Origin: Hyphomicrobiales bacterium
GTDB taxonomy: Bacteria; Pseudomonadota; Alphaproteobacteria; Rhizobiales; Rhizobiaceae
DNA length: 64,000 nt
Direction: 5' to 3'
Assembly (NCBI GenBank): GCA_900472785.1
Contig: UCJH01000026.1
Span: forward strand, 33,091-97,090
Part shown: positions 47,790-59,691 of the stretch, in pieces
How the letters are laid out: every line of letters begins with the position of its first letter
Position numbering within the stretch: the stretch's first letter is position 1
Position numbers and translations under genes: made by a program
The notes under the pieces: generated by a model
The model's database searches: none
What the model saw: only the letters and a program-made list of their open reading frames with translations
What the model was told of the DNA's origin: nothing

Positions 47790-49994
47790 ATGACAGAAGA
47801 TTCGACCGATTTGTTTGGGGAGCCCGCTACCCGCCGCATTGTGCCCGTTCTCGTGCCGATGCCCGCACCCAAACCCTACTCCTATACGGTCCCGGAAGGC
47901 ATGGCGGTCGAGCCGGGTTCGATTGTTCAGGTGCCGCTTGGGCCGCGCTTCGTGCTGGGGGTCGTCTGGGAGGGCGCGGACGACGGGACGGTCGATCCGA
48001 AGAAGCTGAAATCGATCGAACGGGTGTTCGATTGCCCGCCTTTGACCCCAGATATGCGCGCCTTCATCGACTGGGTCGCGTCCTATACCGTTTCGCCGCC
48101 CGGCCTCGTTGCCCGCATGGCGCTGCGTGCGCCGGCGGCGTTCGACCCGGAGCCGATGGTCGAGGGCCTGCGATTGACCGAAGCCCGGCCGGAGCGTTTG
48201 ACGCCGGCCCGCACGCGGGTGATCGAGGCGGCCGACAACGGCTTTGCCTGGACGCGCTCGGGCTTGGCCCATGCCGCCGGCACCTCGTCGAGCGTTATCG
48301 ACGGACTGACCGCGCAAGGCGTGTTCGAAACGATCTTCATGCCGCCGCCGCCGATCGTGGCGGCACCCGATCCGGACTATGTCGAACACCGTCTGGAAGG
48401 GCCGCAAAAACAGGCGGCCACCGATCTTCTGGAGAGCGTCGCCACCGGCGGCTTTTCCGTTTCGCTCATCGACGGCATCACCGGATCGGGCAAGACAGAG
48501 GTCTATTTCGAGGCCATTGCCGCCACGTTGAAGGCGGGAAAGCAGGTGCTGATCCTTTTGCCGGAGATCGCATTGACGGCCAGCTTTCTCGAGCGCTTCC
48601 AGGATCGTTTCGGCGCAAAGCCGGCGGAATGGCATTCCGACCTTGCGCCGAGGACGCGCGAAAAAGTCTGGCGGCAGGTAACCGAGGGCGGTGTCAGGGT
48701 CGTTGCCGGCGCGCGCTCGGCGCTGTTTCTGCCGTTCGAAAACCTCGGCCTGATCGTCGTCGACGAGGAGCATGACCCCGCTTACAAGCAGGAGGACCGC
48801 GTCTTCTACAATGCCCGCGACATGGCCGTGGTGCGTGCCCGCATCGCGAATTTCCCGGTCGTGCTGGTCTCGGCGACGCCCTCTCTAGAAAGCCGGGTGA
48901 ATGGCGAGACGGGGCGCTACAAGCCGATACACCTGCCGACCCGCTTCGGCGACGCCGCGCTACCGGACCTCGGGCTGATCGACATGCGCCGGCATCCGCC
49001 GGAGCGTGGCGGCTTCCTGTCGCCGGTCCTGCTCAACCATGTCGGCAAGGCCGTCGGGCGCGGCGAGCAGGCACTGCTCTTCCTCAATCGCCGCGGCTAT
49101 GCGCCGCTGACGCTGTGCCGGGTCTGCGGCCACCGCTTCCAGTGCCCGGATTGCTCCAGCTGGCTGGTCGAGCACCGGTTCCGCAGCCAGATCCAGTGCC
49201 ATCATTGCGGCCATGCGGAAAAGACGCCGGAAGCCTGTCCGGAATGCGGGACTTTCGATCACCTGGTGGCCTGCGGCCCGGGCGTCGAGCGTATCGCCGA
49301 GGAGGTCGACCGGCATTTCCCCGATGCGCGCACCATCGTGCTGTCCTCCGATCTGATGGGCGTCAAGCGGTTGCGGCTCGAACTGGAAGCGATTGCCCGC
49401 GGCGAGGCCGATATCGTCGTCGGCACGCAGCTGGTCGCCAAGGGCCATAATTTCCCGATGATGACCTTCGTCGGCATCGTCGATGCCGATATCGGCCTTG
49501 CCAATGGCGACCCGCGTGCCGCCGAGCGGACATTCCAGCTGCTCAGCCAGGTGACGGGCAGGGCCGGGCGCACCGGCCTGAAGAGCCTTGGCCTTCTCCA
49601 GACCTACCAGCCGCAGCACCCGGTGATGCAGGCGATCGTCTCCGGTGATTCCGATGCCTTCTACGAGCGCGAAATCCACGAGCGGGAAAAGGCGCTGCTG
49701 CCGCCATTCGGCCGGCTTGCTTCGCTCATCGTTTCGGCGGAGACACGGGCCGATGCCGAAGGTCACGCCAGGGGGCTGCGGCTTGCGTCACCCCGCGTCA
49801 GCGGCATCAGCCTGCTGGGGCCGGCGGAAGCGCCGCTTGCACTGATCCGCGGAAGGCATCGGTTCCGGCTCCTCGTGCATGGCCGGCGCAACAGCGACAT
49901 GCAGGCCTTCGTGAAAGCCATGCTGGCTGCGGGGCCGAAGGTGCGCGGCTCGGTGCAGGTGCAACTGGATATGGATCCGCAGAGTTTTCTGTAG
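47790..49994 (+). CDS. priA: Primosomal protein N' (PriA helicase)
   Basis: Replication-restart helicase of 734 residues. A 3'-DNA-binding N-domain is followed by Walker A DGITGSGKTEVYFEA, the DEEH box IVVDEEHDPAYKQEDR, the ARSALFLPF region, and a zinc-binding region with eight cysteines (CRVCGHRFQCPDC, CHHCGHAEKTPEACPEC). GTQLVAKGHNFPMM and VTGRAGRTG are helicase motifs V-VI. The ATG at 47790 gives a conserved start; the frame is open upstream but reads through the opposite gene. Confidence 0.96.
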   Translation: MTEDSTDLFGEPATRRIVPVLVPMPAPKPYSYTVPEGMAVEPGSIVQVPLGPRFVLGVVWEGADDGTVDPKKLKSIERVFDCPPLTPDMRAFIDWVASYTVSPPGLVARMALRAPAAFDPEPMVEGLRLTEARPERLTPARTRVIEAADNGFAWTRSGLAHAAGTSSSVIDGLTAQGVFETIFMPPPPIVAAPDPDYVEHRLEGPQKQAATDLLESVATGGFSVSLIDGITGSGKTEVYFEAIAATLKAGKQVLILLPEIALTASFLERFQDRFGAKPAEWHSDLAPRTREKVWRQVTEGGVRVVAGARSALFLPFENLGLIVVDEEHDPAYKQEDRVFYNARDMAVVRARIANFPVVLVSATPSLESRVNGETGRYKPIHLPTRFGDAALPDLGLIDMRRHPPERGGFLSPVLLNHVGKAVGRGEQALLFLNRRGYAPLTLCRVCGHRFQCPDCSSWLVEHRFRSQIQCHHCGHAEKTPEACPECGTFDHLVACGPGVERIAEEVDRHFPDARTIVLSSDLMGVKRLRLELEAIARGEADIVVGTQLVAKGHNFPMMTFVGIVDADIGLANGDPRAAERTFQLLSQVTGRAGRTGLKSLGLLQTYQPQHPVMQAIVSGDSDAFYEREIHEREKALLPPFGRLASLIVSAETRADAEGHARGLRLASPRVSGISLLGPAEAPLALIRGRHRFRLLVHGRRNSDMQAFVKAMLAAGPKVRGSVQVQLDMDPQSFL

Positions 49995-50073
49995 GAATGG
50001 TGAGGCGCAGGGTATCGAGGCAGACGCATGAAGCTTCTCCCGTCGAACGAAAGCACAACGGGTCACCGCACCG

Positions 50074-50415
50074 TCAGTGAAACGGACGCACCTCGACCGG
50101 CGCCCGGCAGGCGATGGCAGCCTTTCGTCCCCAGGAAAGCGCTTCGTCGAGGCTTTGGGCTTCCAGCACCCAGAAGCCGCCGACATGCTCCTTGGTCTTG
50201 AGGTACGGCCCGCCGGCAACAAGCACCTGGCCATCCGGTTGAGCCCGCAGCGACATTGCACTGTGCGCCGGCTGCAGGCCGCCGACGAAAATCCGGACAC
50301 CGGCAGCCTTCATCTCCTCGTTGAGCGCATCGATATCGCGATCCATCGCCTCATCCTCCGAGACGGCGGGATCGTAATCATCCGGGTGGTGAATGGCGAC
50401 CAGATACTGGGTCAT
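50074..50415 (-). CDS. YCII-related (DGPF-like) protein
   Basis: Protein of 113 residues. AGGAGG lies 5 bases ahead of the ATG at 50415, fixing the start. It begins with QYLVAIHHPDDYD and has GGLQPAHSAMSLR, VAGGPYLKTKEHVGGFWVLEA and a basic C-terminus, the pattern of the YCII/DGPF family. In other bacteria these are often found with sigma-70 family ECF factors; none is visible here. Function unknown. Confidence 0.85.
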   Translation of the reverse strand: MTQYLVAIHHPDDYDPAVSEDEAMDRDIDALNEEMKAAGVRIFVGGLQPAHSAMSLRAQPDGQVLVAGGPYLKTKEHVGGFWVLEAQSLDEALSWGRKAAIACRAPVEVRPFH

Positions 50416-50620
50416 GATGTCCTCCTGTGACAATGTTTAAGGCGGGCCGGCTGCCATGCCTCTCATATAAAGACGAAGGGACGAACCGATATCCGACAGA
50501 CCGCCGGCGCTATTCTTCGGTTAGAACGCTTCCGGCATAAAGGCATCGATCTGCGGATTCCCTTTCCTCCTTCGCTGGGCTATTGCTGGACCGTTGCAGC
50601 TGACGCACGAGAGGGCACGC

Positions 50621-51007
50621 ATGGAGTTCTACATTCCGACGGAGACCGGCGAGTTTCTCGCCTTCTGTGCGGCCGGCGTCACCGCCTTGCTCGGTCTTGT
50701 CTTCCTGTTTGCCCCGGGTCTTGCTTTCCGCGCGCTGGGTCTCGACCTGCGCGAAGGCCGCAGGGGCGGTTATGCCGAAGCGCGCTCGACAATGGGCGGC
50801 TTTCATCTCGGGGTCGGCCTCGCGGCGATGCTTCTGGCCCAGCCGATGGTCTATCTGGCGCTGGGAGCAGCCTTTGCGCTGGCCGCCTTCGGTCGCGTCC
50901 TGTCGATGCTTTCGGATGGCGGCAACACGGTGTCGAACTGGGTTTTCGTCTGTCTCCAGATCGTGCTTTCGAGCTTACCCTTGGCCTACGTCTTCGGCTT
51001 CATCTGA
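50621..51007 (+). CDS. DUF4345-like membrane protein
   Basis: Protein of 128 residues with four hydrophobic segments and the loop EARSTMGGFHLGVGLAAM (about 56-73) that marks DUF4345-like proteins. Unknown function. The ATG at 50621 has GAGAGGG upstream; the longer frame from 50594 is less likely. Confidence 0.7.
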   Translation: MEFYIPTETGEFLAFCAAGVTALLGLVFLFAPGLAFRALGLDLREGRRGGYAEARSTMGGFHLGVGLAAMLLAQPMVYLALGAAFALAAFGRVLSMLSDGGNTVSNWVFVCLQIVLSSLPLAYVFGFI

Positions 51008-51268
51008 AACGTCTCAGCGGCGCATCCAGCGCGGACTTCGTCAGCTCATACCCCGTTTTTGTCAAAATTTGGCCAAACCTGCCGATCTTGGACGCATTCG
51101 TGCTGTTCGCGTGTTGCGAGTCCAGATATCCTATGCTAGACGAACCGCGACTTGTGGGGGAAGCGGGCCGCCCGGCCTGGATAACCTGGAAAATATAGCA
51201 ACAAATTCAACGTGTTGGGTTTACGGTTCTCCGCAGACGACGTGATTGAATTAAAAAGAGAGAAGCTT
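51008..51268 (+). other. Leader/promoter region of the atp operon
   Basis: This 261-base gap has no convincing gene. It must carry the atpH promoter. Possible elements are TTGCGA near 51114 and TATGCT near 51132, but their spacing is shorter than ideal, so I do not claim a promoter. A GC-rich stretch near 51155-51180 can form a hairpin. Confidence 0.4.
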
Positions 51269-51835
51269 GTGCCCGTGGCAGACACATCCCAGCTTATTTC
51301 CGGTGTTGCAGAAAGGTACGCGTCTTCGCTTTTCGATCTCGCACTTGAAGCGGGATCGGTGGAGAGCGTAGGGTCTGATCTGGATACGTTCCAGCGCATG
51401 ATCGAAGACAGTGCCGATCTGAAGCGTCTCATCGTTAGCCCGGTCTTTTCCGCCGACGACCAGTTCAAGGCCATTTCCGCGATCATCGCGAAGGCCGGAA
51501 TCTCGGGTCTCACCGGCAACTTCCTGAAGGTCGTCGCGCGCAACCGCCGTCTGTTTGCGGTTCCCGGCATCGTCAAGTCCTACCGCGAAACCGCGGCCCG
51601 TCATCGGGGTGAAATTTCTGCCGAGGTCACCTCGGCCCATGCGCTGACGCCAGCGCAGGAAACTGAATTGAAGGCGACGCTCAAGGGCGTCACCGGCAAA
51701 GACGTGGCGGTTGCCGTCACTGTCGATCCGTCTATTCTCGGTGGTTTGATCGTCAAGGTCGGGTCCCGCCAGATTGACACTTCCCTTCGCACAAAGCTCT
51801 CGAGCCTTAAGCTTGCACTGAAAGAGGTCGGCTGA
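51269..51835 (+). CDS. atpH: ATP synthase delta subunit
   Basis: Subunit of 188 residues linking F1 to the peripheral stalk. The start GTG at 51269 gives (M)[26 protein letters not shown], which fits rhizobial AtpH; the upstream extension to 51212 is not family-like. A second GTG lies two codons on. The C-terminal part has [21 protein letters not shown], the conserved AtpH end. The stop overlaps atpA by one base (TGATG). Confidence 0.94.
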   Translation: MPVADTSQLISGVAERYASSLFDLALEAGSVESVGSDLDTFQRMIEDSADLKRLIVSPVFSADDQFKAISAIIAKAGISGLTGNFLKVVARNRRLFAVPGIVKSYRETAARHRGEISAEVTSAHALTPAQETELKATLKGVTGKDVAVAVTVDPSILGGLIVKVGSRQIDTSLRTKLSSLKLALKEVG

Positions 51836-53364
51836 TGGATATCCGCGCCGCGGAAATTTCCGCAATTCTCAAAGATCAAATCAAAAACTTCGGCCAGGAG
51901 GCAGAAGTCTCCGAAGTCGGCCAGGTGCTGTCCGTCGGTGACGGTATTGCCCGCGTCTACGGTCTGGACAATGTCCAGGCCGGCGAGATGGTTGAATTCC
52001 CGGGTGGAATTCGTGGCATGGCGCTGAACCTCGAAGCCGACAACGTCGGTGTCGTTATCTTCGGTGCCGACCGCGGCATCAAGGAAGGCGACACCGTCAA
52101 GCGGACCGGCGCCATCGTCGACGTTCCGGTTGGTCCGGAACTGCTCGGCCGCGTCGTTGACGCGCTCGGCAACCCGATCGACGGCAAGGGCCCGATCAAC
52201 GCCAAGCAGCGCTCGCGCGTTGACGTCAAGGCTCCGGGCATCATCCCGCGCAAGTCGGTTCATGAGCCGATGTCGACCGGCCTCAAGGCTATCGACGCTC
52301 TGATCCCGGTTGGCCGCGGCCAGCGCGAATTGGTCATCGGCGACCGCCAGACCGGCAAGACCGCCATCATTCTCGACACGATCCTCAACCAGAAGGCCAT
52401 TCACGACAATGGTCCGGATGCGGAAAAGCTGTATTGCGTCTACGTCGCTATCGGCCAGAAGCGTTCGACGGTTGCCCAGTTCGTCAAGGTGCTCGAAGAG
52501 CGCGGCGCCCTGAAGTATTCGATCATCATTGCTGCCACGGCGTCCGATCCGGCTCCAATGCAGTATCTCGCACCGTTCGCCGGCTGCGCGATGGGCGAAT
52601 ATTTCCGCGACAACGGCATGCATGCCCTGATCGGCTACGACGATCTGTCCAAGCAGGCCGTGTCCTACCGTCAGATGTCGCTTCTGCTGCGCCGCCCGCC
52701 GGGCCGCGAAGCTTACCCGGGCGACGTTTTCTATCTGCATTCGCGTCTCCTCGAGCGCGCTGCAAAGCTTTCCGACGCCAACGGCGCTGGCTCGCTGACG
52801 GCTCTGCCAGTCATCGAAACCCAGGGCAACGACGTTTCGGCGTTCATCCCGACCAACGTGATCTCGATCACCGACGGCCAGATCTTCCTTGAAACCGACC
52901 TGTTCTACCAGGGCATCCGCCCGGCGGTGAACGTCGGTCTGTCGGTTTCCCGCGTGGGTTCCGCCGCTCAGATCAAGGCGATGAAGCAGGTTGCCGGCTC
53001 GATCAAGGGCGAGCTTGCCCAGTATCGCGAAATGGCCGCCTTCGCCCAGTTCGGTTCGGACCTTGATGCTGCCACCCAGCGCCTGCTGAACCGTGGCGCA
53101 CGCCTGACCGAACTCCTGAAGCAGCCGCAGTTCTCGCCGCTGAAGACGGAAGAGCAGGTCGCCGTGATCTTCGCCGGCGTCAACGGCTATCTCGACAAGG
53201 TTGCGGTCAACAAGATCGGTGCCTTCGAACAGGGTCTGCTTTCGTACATGCGTTCGGAAGGCAAGGACATTCTTGAAGCTATCCGCAAGGACAAGGCAAT
53301 CAGCGACGACGTCAAGGGCAAGCTCAAGGCTGCACTCGACACGTTTGCGAAATCCTTCGCCTGA
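51835..53364 (+). CDS. atpA: ATP synthase alpha subunit
   Basis: Catalytic-core non-catalytic subunit of 509 residues. It has the P-loop [10 protein letters not shown] near residues 170-179 and the catalytic arginine in the [19 protein letters not shown] stretch. The DELSEED-type C-terminal domain follows. It is the second gene of atpHAGDC; the F0 genes are not here, as is usual in alphaproteobacteria. Confidence 0.98.
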   Translation: MDIRAAEISAILKDQIKNFGQEAEVSEVGQVLSVGDGIARVYGLDNVQAGEMVEFPGGIRGMALNLEADNVGVVIFGADRGIKEGDTVKRTGAIVDVPVGPELLGRVVDALGNPIDGKGPINAKQRSRVDVKAPGIIPRKSVHEPMSTGLKAIDALIPVGRGQRELVIGDRQTGKTAIILDTILNQKAIHDNGPDAEKLYCVYVAIGQKRSTVAQFVKVLEERGALKYSIIIAATASDPAPMQYLAPFAGCAMGEYFRDNGMHALIGYDDLSKQAVSYRQMSLLLRRPPGREAYPGDVFYLHSRLLERAAKLSDANGAGSLTALPVIETQGNDVSAFIPTNVISITDGQIFLETDLFYQGIRPAVNVGLSVSRVGSAAQIKAMKQVAGSIKGELAQYREMAAFAQFGSDLDAATQRLLNRGARLTELLKQPQFSPLKTEEQVAVIFAGVNGYLDKVAVNKIGAFEQGLLSYMRSEGKDILEAIRKDKAISDDVKGKLKAALDTFAKSFA

Positions 53365-53392
53365 TCGGGTTCCATTTAGGACGGAATAACGG

Positions 53393-54274
53393 ATGCCTTC
53401 ACTAAAGGATCTGAAAAACAGGATCGCCTCCGTCAAGGCGACGCAGAAGATCACCAAGGCGATGAAAATGGTCGCCGCGGCGAAGCTTCGGCGTGCGCAG
53501 GAGGCGGCCGAGGCCGCTCGGCCCTATTCGCAGCGGATGAGTGCTGTTCTGTCGAACATCGCCCAAGCTGTGGGTGCGGACGACAGCGCGCCGCGCCTGA
53601 TGACGGGCAACGGCCGCGACCAGACGCATCTCCTGGTGGTCTGCACCGCGGAGCGCGGCCTTTGCGGCGGCTTCAATTCGCAGATCGCCCGCTTTGCCCG
53701 CGACCATGTGCGCAAGCTCCTGGCCGACGGCAAGACGGTGAAGATCATCTGCGTCGGCAAGAAGGGCTTCGATATCCTGCGACGCGAATTCGCGTCGCTG
53801 ATCATCGATCGCGTCGACCTGCGTGAAGTCAAGAAGATCGGCTTCGAGAATGCCGACCTGATCGGCAAGAAGATCATCGGCCTGTTCGAAAAGGGCGAGT
53901 TCGATGTCTGCACGCTGTTCTATTCGGAATTCAAGTCGGTGATCAGCCAGGTTCCGACGGCGCTCCAGCTGGTTCCCGCGGCCGTTTCGACGGATGCGGC
54001 AGCGGAGACCGGTGCGGCTGCGATCTACGAATACGAGCCCGATGCGGGCGAGATCCTCAGCGATCTCATCCCGCGCAACATTTCGGTGCAGGTTTTCCGG
54101 GCTCTGCTCGAAAATGTTGCCGGTGAAATGGGTGCCAAGATGAGCGCGATGGACAACGCCACGCGCAATGCCGGTGAAATGATCAACAAGCTGACGCTCT
54201 CCTACAACCGTCAGCGCCAGGCTCAGATCACCAAGGAACTCATTGAAATCATTTCGGGCGCGGAAGCGCTCTAA
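53393..54274 (+). CDS. atpG: ATP synthase gamma subunit
   Basis: Central-stalk subunit of 293 residues. The N-terminus [20 protein letters not shown] is the long coiled-coil helix that turns inside F1, and the C-terminal helix [20 protein letters not shown] matches the gamma signature. Confidence 0.97.
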   Translation: MPSLKDLKNRIASVKATQKITKAMKMVAAAKLRRAQEAAEAARPYSQRMSAVLSNIAQAVGADDSAPRLMTGNGRDQTHLLVVCTAERGLCGGFNSQIARFARDHVRKLLADGKTVKIICVGKKGFDILRREFASLIIDRVDLREVKKIGFENADLIGKKIIGLFEKGEFDVCTLFYSEFKSVISQVPTALQLVPAAVSTDAAAETGAAAIYEYEPDAGEILSDLIPRNISVQVFRALLENVAGEMGAKMSAMDNATRNAGEMINKLTLSYNRQRQAQITKELIEIISGAEAL

Positions 54275-55816
<1,542 letters not shown>

Positions 55817-55952
55817 TTTGACTTTGATCACGGGCGTGGTTTCCGCGCCCGTGGTCGTCAAGCGTTGCGCATGAGACTTCGGTCCCAGCTGCAGCGGATA
55901 GAATTACCTGCCGGCAGGTTCAGGCCGGCGGCGCCAAAAGAAGCGAATGATC

Positions 55953-56357
55953 ATGGCTGATTTCAATTTCGAACTCGTTTCTCCGGAACGCCTGCTGCTT
56001 TCCGAGCGCGTCAGCGAAGTCGTTATTCCGGCAACGGAAGGCGAGATGACCGTCATGGCCAACCACGCCCCGACGATGACGACGATCAAGCCGGGCATCG
56101 TCAGCGTCAAGGCTGCCGATGGCAAGACGACCCGTTACGTCGTGTTCGGCGGCTTCGCCGATATCCTGCCGACCGGCTGCACGCTGCTGGCCGAATCAGC
56201 CGTTCCGGTGGGCGAACTGAGCCGCGACGTGATCGCCAAGCGCATTGAGATCGCCCGTGCGGAACTGGAAAACACCAGCGCCGACGAGCAGAAAACCAGC
56301 ATCGAGCAGTTCATCGCCTCGATGACCGCACTGAACGGCATCGTCGTCGCTGCGTAA
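55953..56357 (+). CDS. atpC: ATP synthase epsilon subunit
   Basis: Subunit of 134 residues that regulates F1. It begins with ADFNFELVSPERLLLSE and has the beta-sandwich motif PATEGEMTVMANHAPTMTTIKPG. The ATG at 55953 is taken as the start; the 2-codon extension to 55947 is not conserved. It lies 136 bases after atpD, a looser spacing than the rest of the operon. Confidence 0.94.
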   Translation: MADFNFELVSPERLLLSERVSEVVIPATEGEMTVMANHAPTMTTIKPGIVSVKAADGKTTRYVVFGGFADILPTGCTLLAESAVPVGELSRDVIAKRIEIARAELENTSADEQKTSIEQFIASMTALNGIVVAA

Positions 56358-56385
56358 TTTCGAACCTCAAAAAAATTAAAAAAAG

Positions 56386-56408
56386 CCCCGCAGACGCGGG
56401 GTTTTTTC
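56386..56408 (+). terminator. Terminator at the end of the atp operon
   Basis: CCCCGC (56386-56391), loop AGAC, GCGGGG (56396-56401), then TTTTTT. A-rich sequence precedes it. Confidence 0.92.
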
Positions 56409-56585
56409 GTTTTTGACGGAAAATTTCTAACAGACGTGTTTAGTGAACAAATCGCCTTAACTGCTCTGGAAAAGAGTGAGGGCTCCGTGTCAACATCGTC
56501 AGGCTGATCCCTGCCAGTTCCGTTATTTGGGGCCGGACCATCGTAACGCGCTGCAAGCCCATTCTCGCTATTCGGAGTGTCTGGA

Positions 56586-57008
56586 ATGAAGTTTTTGCTC
56601 CTGACAGTCCTTGCATTGCTGTCTGTTTTTATATCTCAAGCCAATGTGTATGCATGTGCAGCGCCGCGACCGTTTTTTTCTGATATTGCTCAAGCCGATG
56701 CGGTTGTTCGGGGCATTTTCCAAAATTACGAAGTGTTGACGCCAAGCCATGAGGCGCGCGTCACTTTTGAAATAGTGGAAATTCTTAAAGGTGACATTCA
56801 GCATGGTCCATTGTCCGTGAGATGGAAGCGAAGTGAGCTTCCCAACCAATGGGAAGAGCCGTTCGACGTCATTCTCTCGCTCAAGCGGTCACAAACACCT
56901 TATGACGAAGGGTATGAAATTATGCGCGGCTGTATGGTCAAAGGGATTTATCAATCCGGCAAGGACCGAAAGCTCGTCTTGGATATTTTGAATAAAAATA
57001 TTCGCTAA
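56586..57008 (+). CDS. Small secreted protein of unknown function
   Basis: Protein of 140 residues with a signal peptide (about 1-24) and an immediate CAAPRPFF. The middle has VRGIFQNYEVL, VTFEIVEILKGD and RWKRSELPNQW, which resembles small beta-barrel (TIMP/OB-like) secreted proteins, but I cannot name a family. Two or three cysteines. Codon use is less GC-rich than in the neighbours, suggesting acquisition. It lies alone between the atp terminator and a convergent gene. Confidence 0.6.
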   Translation: MKFLLLTVLALLSVFISQANVYACAAPRPFFSDIAQADAVVRGIFQNYEVLTPSHEARVTFEIVEILKGDIQHGPLSVRWKRSELPNQWEEPFDVILSLKRSQTPYDEGYEIMRGCMVKGIYQSGKDRKLVLDILNKNIR

Positions 57009-57163
57009 TCACCATTTTTTCTATCACCGCGAAAGTCGCCGTCAATAATTTTTGCTCAGGAGGTTTTCCCGGTTTGACGCACCCAACAAAAACGCCCGGA
57101 ACGTGAGGTTTCCGGGCGCCGCGGTGGATGGTCTTTCTGTTGTTGCCGGCGTTTCCCCGCAGG

Positions 57164-58267
57164 TCAGCTTGCCATTTTTTCCGCGTTTGACTTCTGTTCG
57201 TAGTGATGGCCGAAACGGCTGGCGAGGAAGGCGTCCAGACGGATCTCCTCCTGGCGGACGAAACCGGTTGCCGGCAGTTCGCCACGCGCGAGCATGTCGA
57301 GCACGGCGCAGATGCTGGCGGCGGTCGTGATCTGGATGGCGCTCAGCATGCGGCCGGCGATCACGCTGCTATAGACCTTGTTGGCATAGGTCTCCTGCAC
57401 CAGGCGACCTTCCCTGCGTCCGGAAACGGTCACGAAGATGATGACCACGTCCTGCGTCGTCGAGGGCAGCGCGTTTTCGAGGATATCCTTGAGAACGTCG
57501 CGTCGATGGCGCAGGCCGAGGTCGTTGAGCAGCGCCTTCATGATAGCGGCATGGCCTGGATATCGGATCGTGCGATAGTTCAGCGTGCGCACCTTGCCCT
57601 TCAGCGTCTCGCAGAGCGTGCCGAGGCCGCCGGACGTGTTGAAGGCCTCATAGGTGACGCCGTCGAGCGAGAACTCTTCGCGCTCCTCCAGCGCCGGAAC
57701 CTCGATCAGCTGGCCTTCGACGATGGCCTCGCACGGCTCGATATATTCGTTGATGACGCCGTCGGTGCTCCAGGTCAGGTTGTAGTTCAGCGCATTCGAC
57801 GGATATTGCGGCAGGGCGCCGACACGCATGCGCACGCTGTCGAGCGAATCGAAGCGGCTGGCGAGGTCATTGGCGACGATCGAGATGAAGCCCGGCGCCA
57901 GGCCGCACTGGGGAATGAAGGCCGTCTGCGCCTGCTCCGCGATCGCCTTGACGCGGCGCGTCGATTCGACGTCTTCAGTGAGATCGAGATAATGGACCTT
58001 GGCCGCAGAAGCAGCCTCTGCAATGGCGATCGTCAGGTGGAAGGGGGCAGCGCTCAGCACGGCGAACTTGCCCGTCAGCAGGGCCACCAGGGCGCCGTGG
58101 TCGCCGATATCGATATCGGCAACGGAAATGGCGTCGTGCTTTTCGATCTGGCCCAGCTGCTCCTTGCTGCGATCGGCGACAGTGACGCTGTAGTCTCCGG
58201 AATGCGCGAGCAGGCGGGCGATGGTCGAGCCGATCTTTCCGGCGCCGATGACGACGATGTTCTTCAT
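57164..58267 (-). CDS. Saccharopine dehydrogenase-like oxidoreductase
   Basis: Protein of 367 residues. The Rossmann motif is NIVVIGAGKIGSTIARLL (3-20), a typical saccharopine dehydrogenase/lysine-ketoglutarate reductase N-terminus. It also has AAPFHLTIAIAEAA and YLDLTEDV. The ATG at 58267 has GAGGGG 7 bases upstream. It likely oxidises an N-(carboxyalkyl) amino acid; the precise substrate is unknown. The divergent Lrp-type gene is a natural candidate regulator. Confidence 0.82.
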   Translation of the reverse strand: MKNIVVIGAGKIGSTIARLLAHSGDYSVTVADRSKEQLGQIEKHDAISVADIDIGDHGALVALLTGKFAVLSAAPFHLTIAIAEAASAAKVHYLDLTEDVESTRRVKAIAEQAQTAFIPQCGLAPGFISIVANDLASRFDSLDSVRMRVGALPQYPSNALNYNLTWSTDGVINEYIEPCEAIVEGQLIEVPALEEREEFSLDGVTYEAFNTSGGLGTLCETLKGKVRTLNYRTIRYPGHAAIMKALLNDLGLRHRRDVLKDILENALPSTTQDVVIIFVTVSGRREGRLVQETYANKVYSSVIAGRMLSAIQITTAASICAVLDMLARGELPATGFVRQEEIRLDAFLASRFGHHYEQKSNAEKMAS

Positions 58268-58393
58268 TTTCGTTCCCCTCAGGTCGTTCATTGTAGTTTC
58301 CAGGATTGTCTCGCCGTTTTCCGTTGATTTGAAGCGTTGATCTGATGATTATGACGTCTATTTTTCCGCATATAGACGTTAGGATTTTACGAA

Positions 58394-58825
58394 ATGACGG
58401 GCGCAGACAAGGATAGACAGCTTATTTCGCTTCTCGGCGAAAATGCCCGCATGCCGACGGCATTGATTGCGCGCCGTTTGGGCCTTTCGCGCACGACCGT
58501 GCAGACCAGGATCGAACGGCTGGAGCGCGATGGCGTTATCACCGGCTACGGTGTGCGGCTGTCGGATGATTTCGAGCGGGGGTTGGTCAAGGCGCATCTG
58601 CTGATTACGCTGGCGCCGAAGGCGCTTGGCCGCGTGACCCCGGCGCTCGAGGCGATCCGCGAGGTGCAGACGCTGCATTCGGTCAGCGGCAGCTTCGATC
58701 TGATTGCCATCGTAGCGGCGGCGTCGATCAGCGAACTGGATTTGATCATCGATCGGATCGGCGAGATCGACGGCGTCGATCGAACCTTGTCGTCAATCAT
58801 TCTATCGACCCGCATCGATCGATAG
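58394..58825 (+). CDS. Lrp/AsnC-family regulator
   Basis: Protein of 143 residues with an N-terminal helix-turn-helix (LISLLGENARMPTALIARRLG) and a C-terminal RAM domain (LHSVSGSFDLIAIVAAASI). These proteins form ring oligomers that sense amino acids. It lies head to head with the saccharopine dehydrogenase-like gene, 126 bases apart, so control of that gene by an amino acid is likely. Confidence 0.86.
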   Translation: MTGADKDRQLISLLGENARMPTALIARRLGLSRTTVQTRIERLERDGVITGYGVRLSDDFERGLVKAHLLITLAPKALGRVTPALEAIREVQTLHSVSGSFDLIAIVAAASISELDLIIDRIGEIDGVDRTLSSIILSTRIDR

Positions 58826-58840
58826 ATTGATGCGGCATGA

Positions 58841-58869
58841 AAAAAAGCCCGGCAGTTTCCCGCCGGGCT
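58841..58869 (-). terminator. Terminator between the Lrp gene and the sugar transferase
   Basis: AGCCCGGC (58846-58853) pairs with GCCGGGCT (58862-58869). Read leftward it is followed by a run of T (complement of AAAAAA at 58841-58846), so it terminates the sugar transferase; rightward the T-run is weak. Confidence 0.85.
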
Positions 58870-58902
58870 TGTTCAATTTCCGTGTGGTGCCCAGGCTCCG
58901 TA

Positions 58903-59670
58903 TCAGAAGCCCGTGCCGCCCTTCAGCTCATTCATGACTGTACGGATAATGATCTTGATATCGAGCAGCAGCGAGAAATTGCGGACATATTCGACGTCGC
59001 AGACGATCCGGCGGATCGCCTTCCAGCGATTGGACGTCGGGCCGCGCAAACCGCGGGCCTGGGCAAGACCGGTCAGGCCGGGCCGCATCAGGTGGCGGTT
59101 TTCATAGCCCCGGACCAGTTCCGAATAGTTCCTGCCGGCGGCAAGCATATCCGGTACGTGGGGGCGGGGTCCGACCAGCGACATATCGCCGATCAGGACA
59201 TTCCAGAGCTGCGGCAGTTCATCAAGGTTGGTCTTGCGCAGGATGCGGCCGACGCGGGTGATCCGGGGGTCGTTGCTGACCGTCTGGCGCACGCCGGTTT
59301 CATCGCCGAGATCCGTGAACATGGACCGGAATTTAAGGATTTCGAATGGCGTTTCGTTCAGACCCGTCCGCAACTGGCGGAAAAAGACGGGTCCTTTGCT
59401 TTCAAGCTTGATCATGATGGCGATTATCAAGATCACCGGGCAGAGAACCAGCAGACCGCAGAAGGAACCGACGATATCGATGCCACGCTTGACGGCCAGA
59501 TGAACGGGCCGGTCCGGTGCAGCTGCGGGATTGATGTAGAAATTGCTATCGTCCGTGCGACGACCGGTGTTCTGCAGCGCGACGACTTGCCTCCCGGAAA
59601 TCGCTCTGCTCAGCCGGCTATCGTCGCTCCCAAGAACAGGTGATTGTTGCAGCATCATCTTCTCTGTCAT
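58903..59670 (-). CDS. ExoY-type sugar transferase
   Basis: Bacterial sugar (undecaprenyl-phosphate) transferase of 255 residues, with one membrane segment (about residues 65-90) followed by GPVFFRQLRTGLNETPFEILKFRSM, shown here as RTGLNETPFEILKFRSM. The catalytic domain has TNLDELPQLWNVL, SLVGPRPHVP and MRPGLTGLAQA. It should load the first sugar of an exopolysaccharide or similar repeat on undecaprenyl phosphate. It stands apart from other exo genes. The ATG at 59670 has AGGAG within 12 bases; a GTG at 59691 is an alternative. Confidence 0.85.
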   Translation of the reverse strand: MTEKMMLQQSPVLGSDDSRLSRAISGRQVVALQNTGRRTDDSNFYINPAAAPDRPVHLAVKRGIDIVGSFCGLLVLCPVILIIAIMIKLESKGPVFFRQLRTGLNETPFEILKFRSMFTDLGDETGVRQTVSNDPRITRVGRILRKTNLDELPQLWNVLIGDMSLVGPRPHVPDMLAAGRNYSELVRGYENRHLMRPGLTGLAQARGLRGPTSNRWKAIRRIVCDVEYVRNFSLLLDIKIIIRTVMNELKGGTGF

Positions 59671-59691
59671 TGCGTTGAATACTCCTGGCAC

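Noticed and set aside
51114..51137. Possible -35/-10 pair ahead of atpH
   Set aside because: The boxes are only about 12 bases apart, too close for a sigma-70-type promoter.
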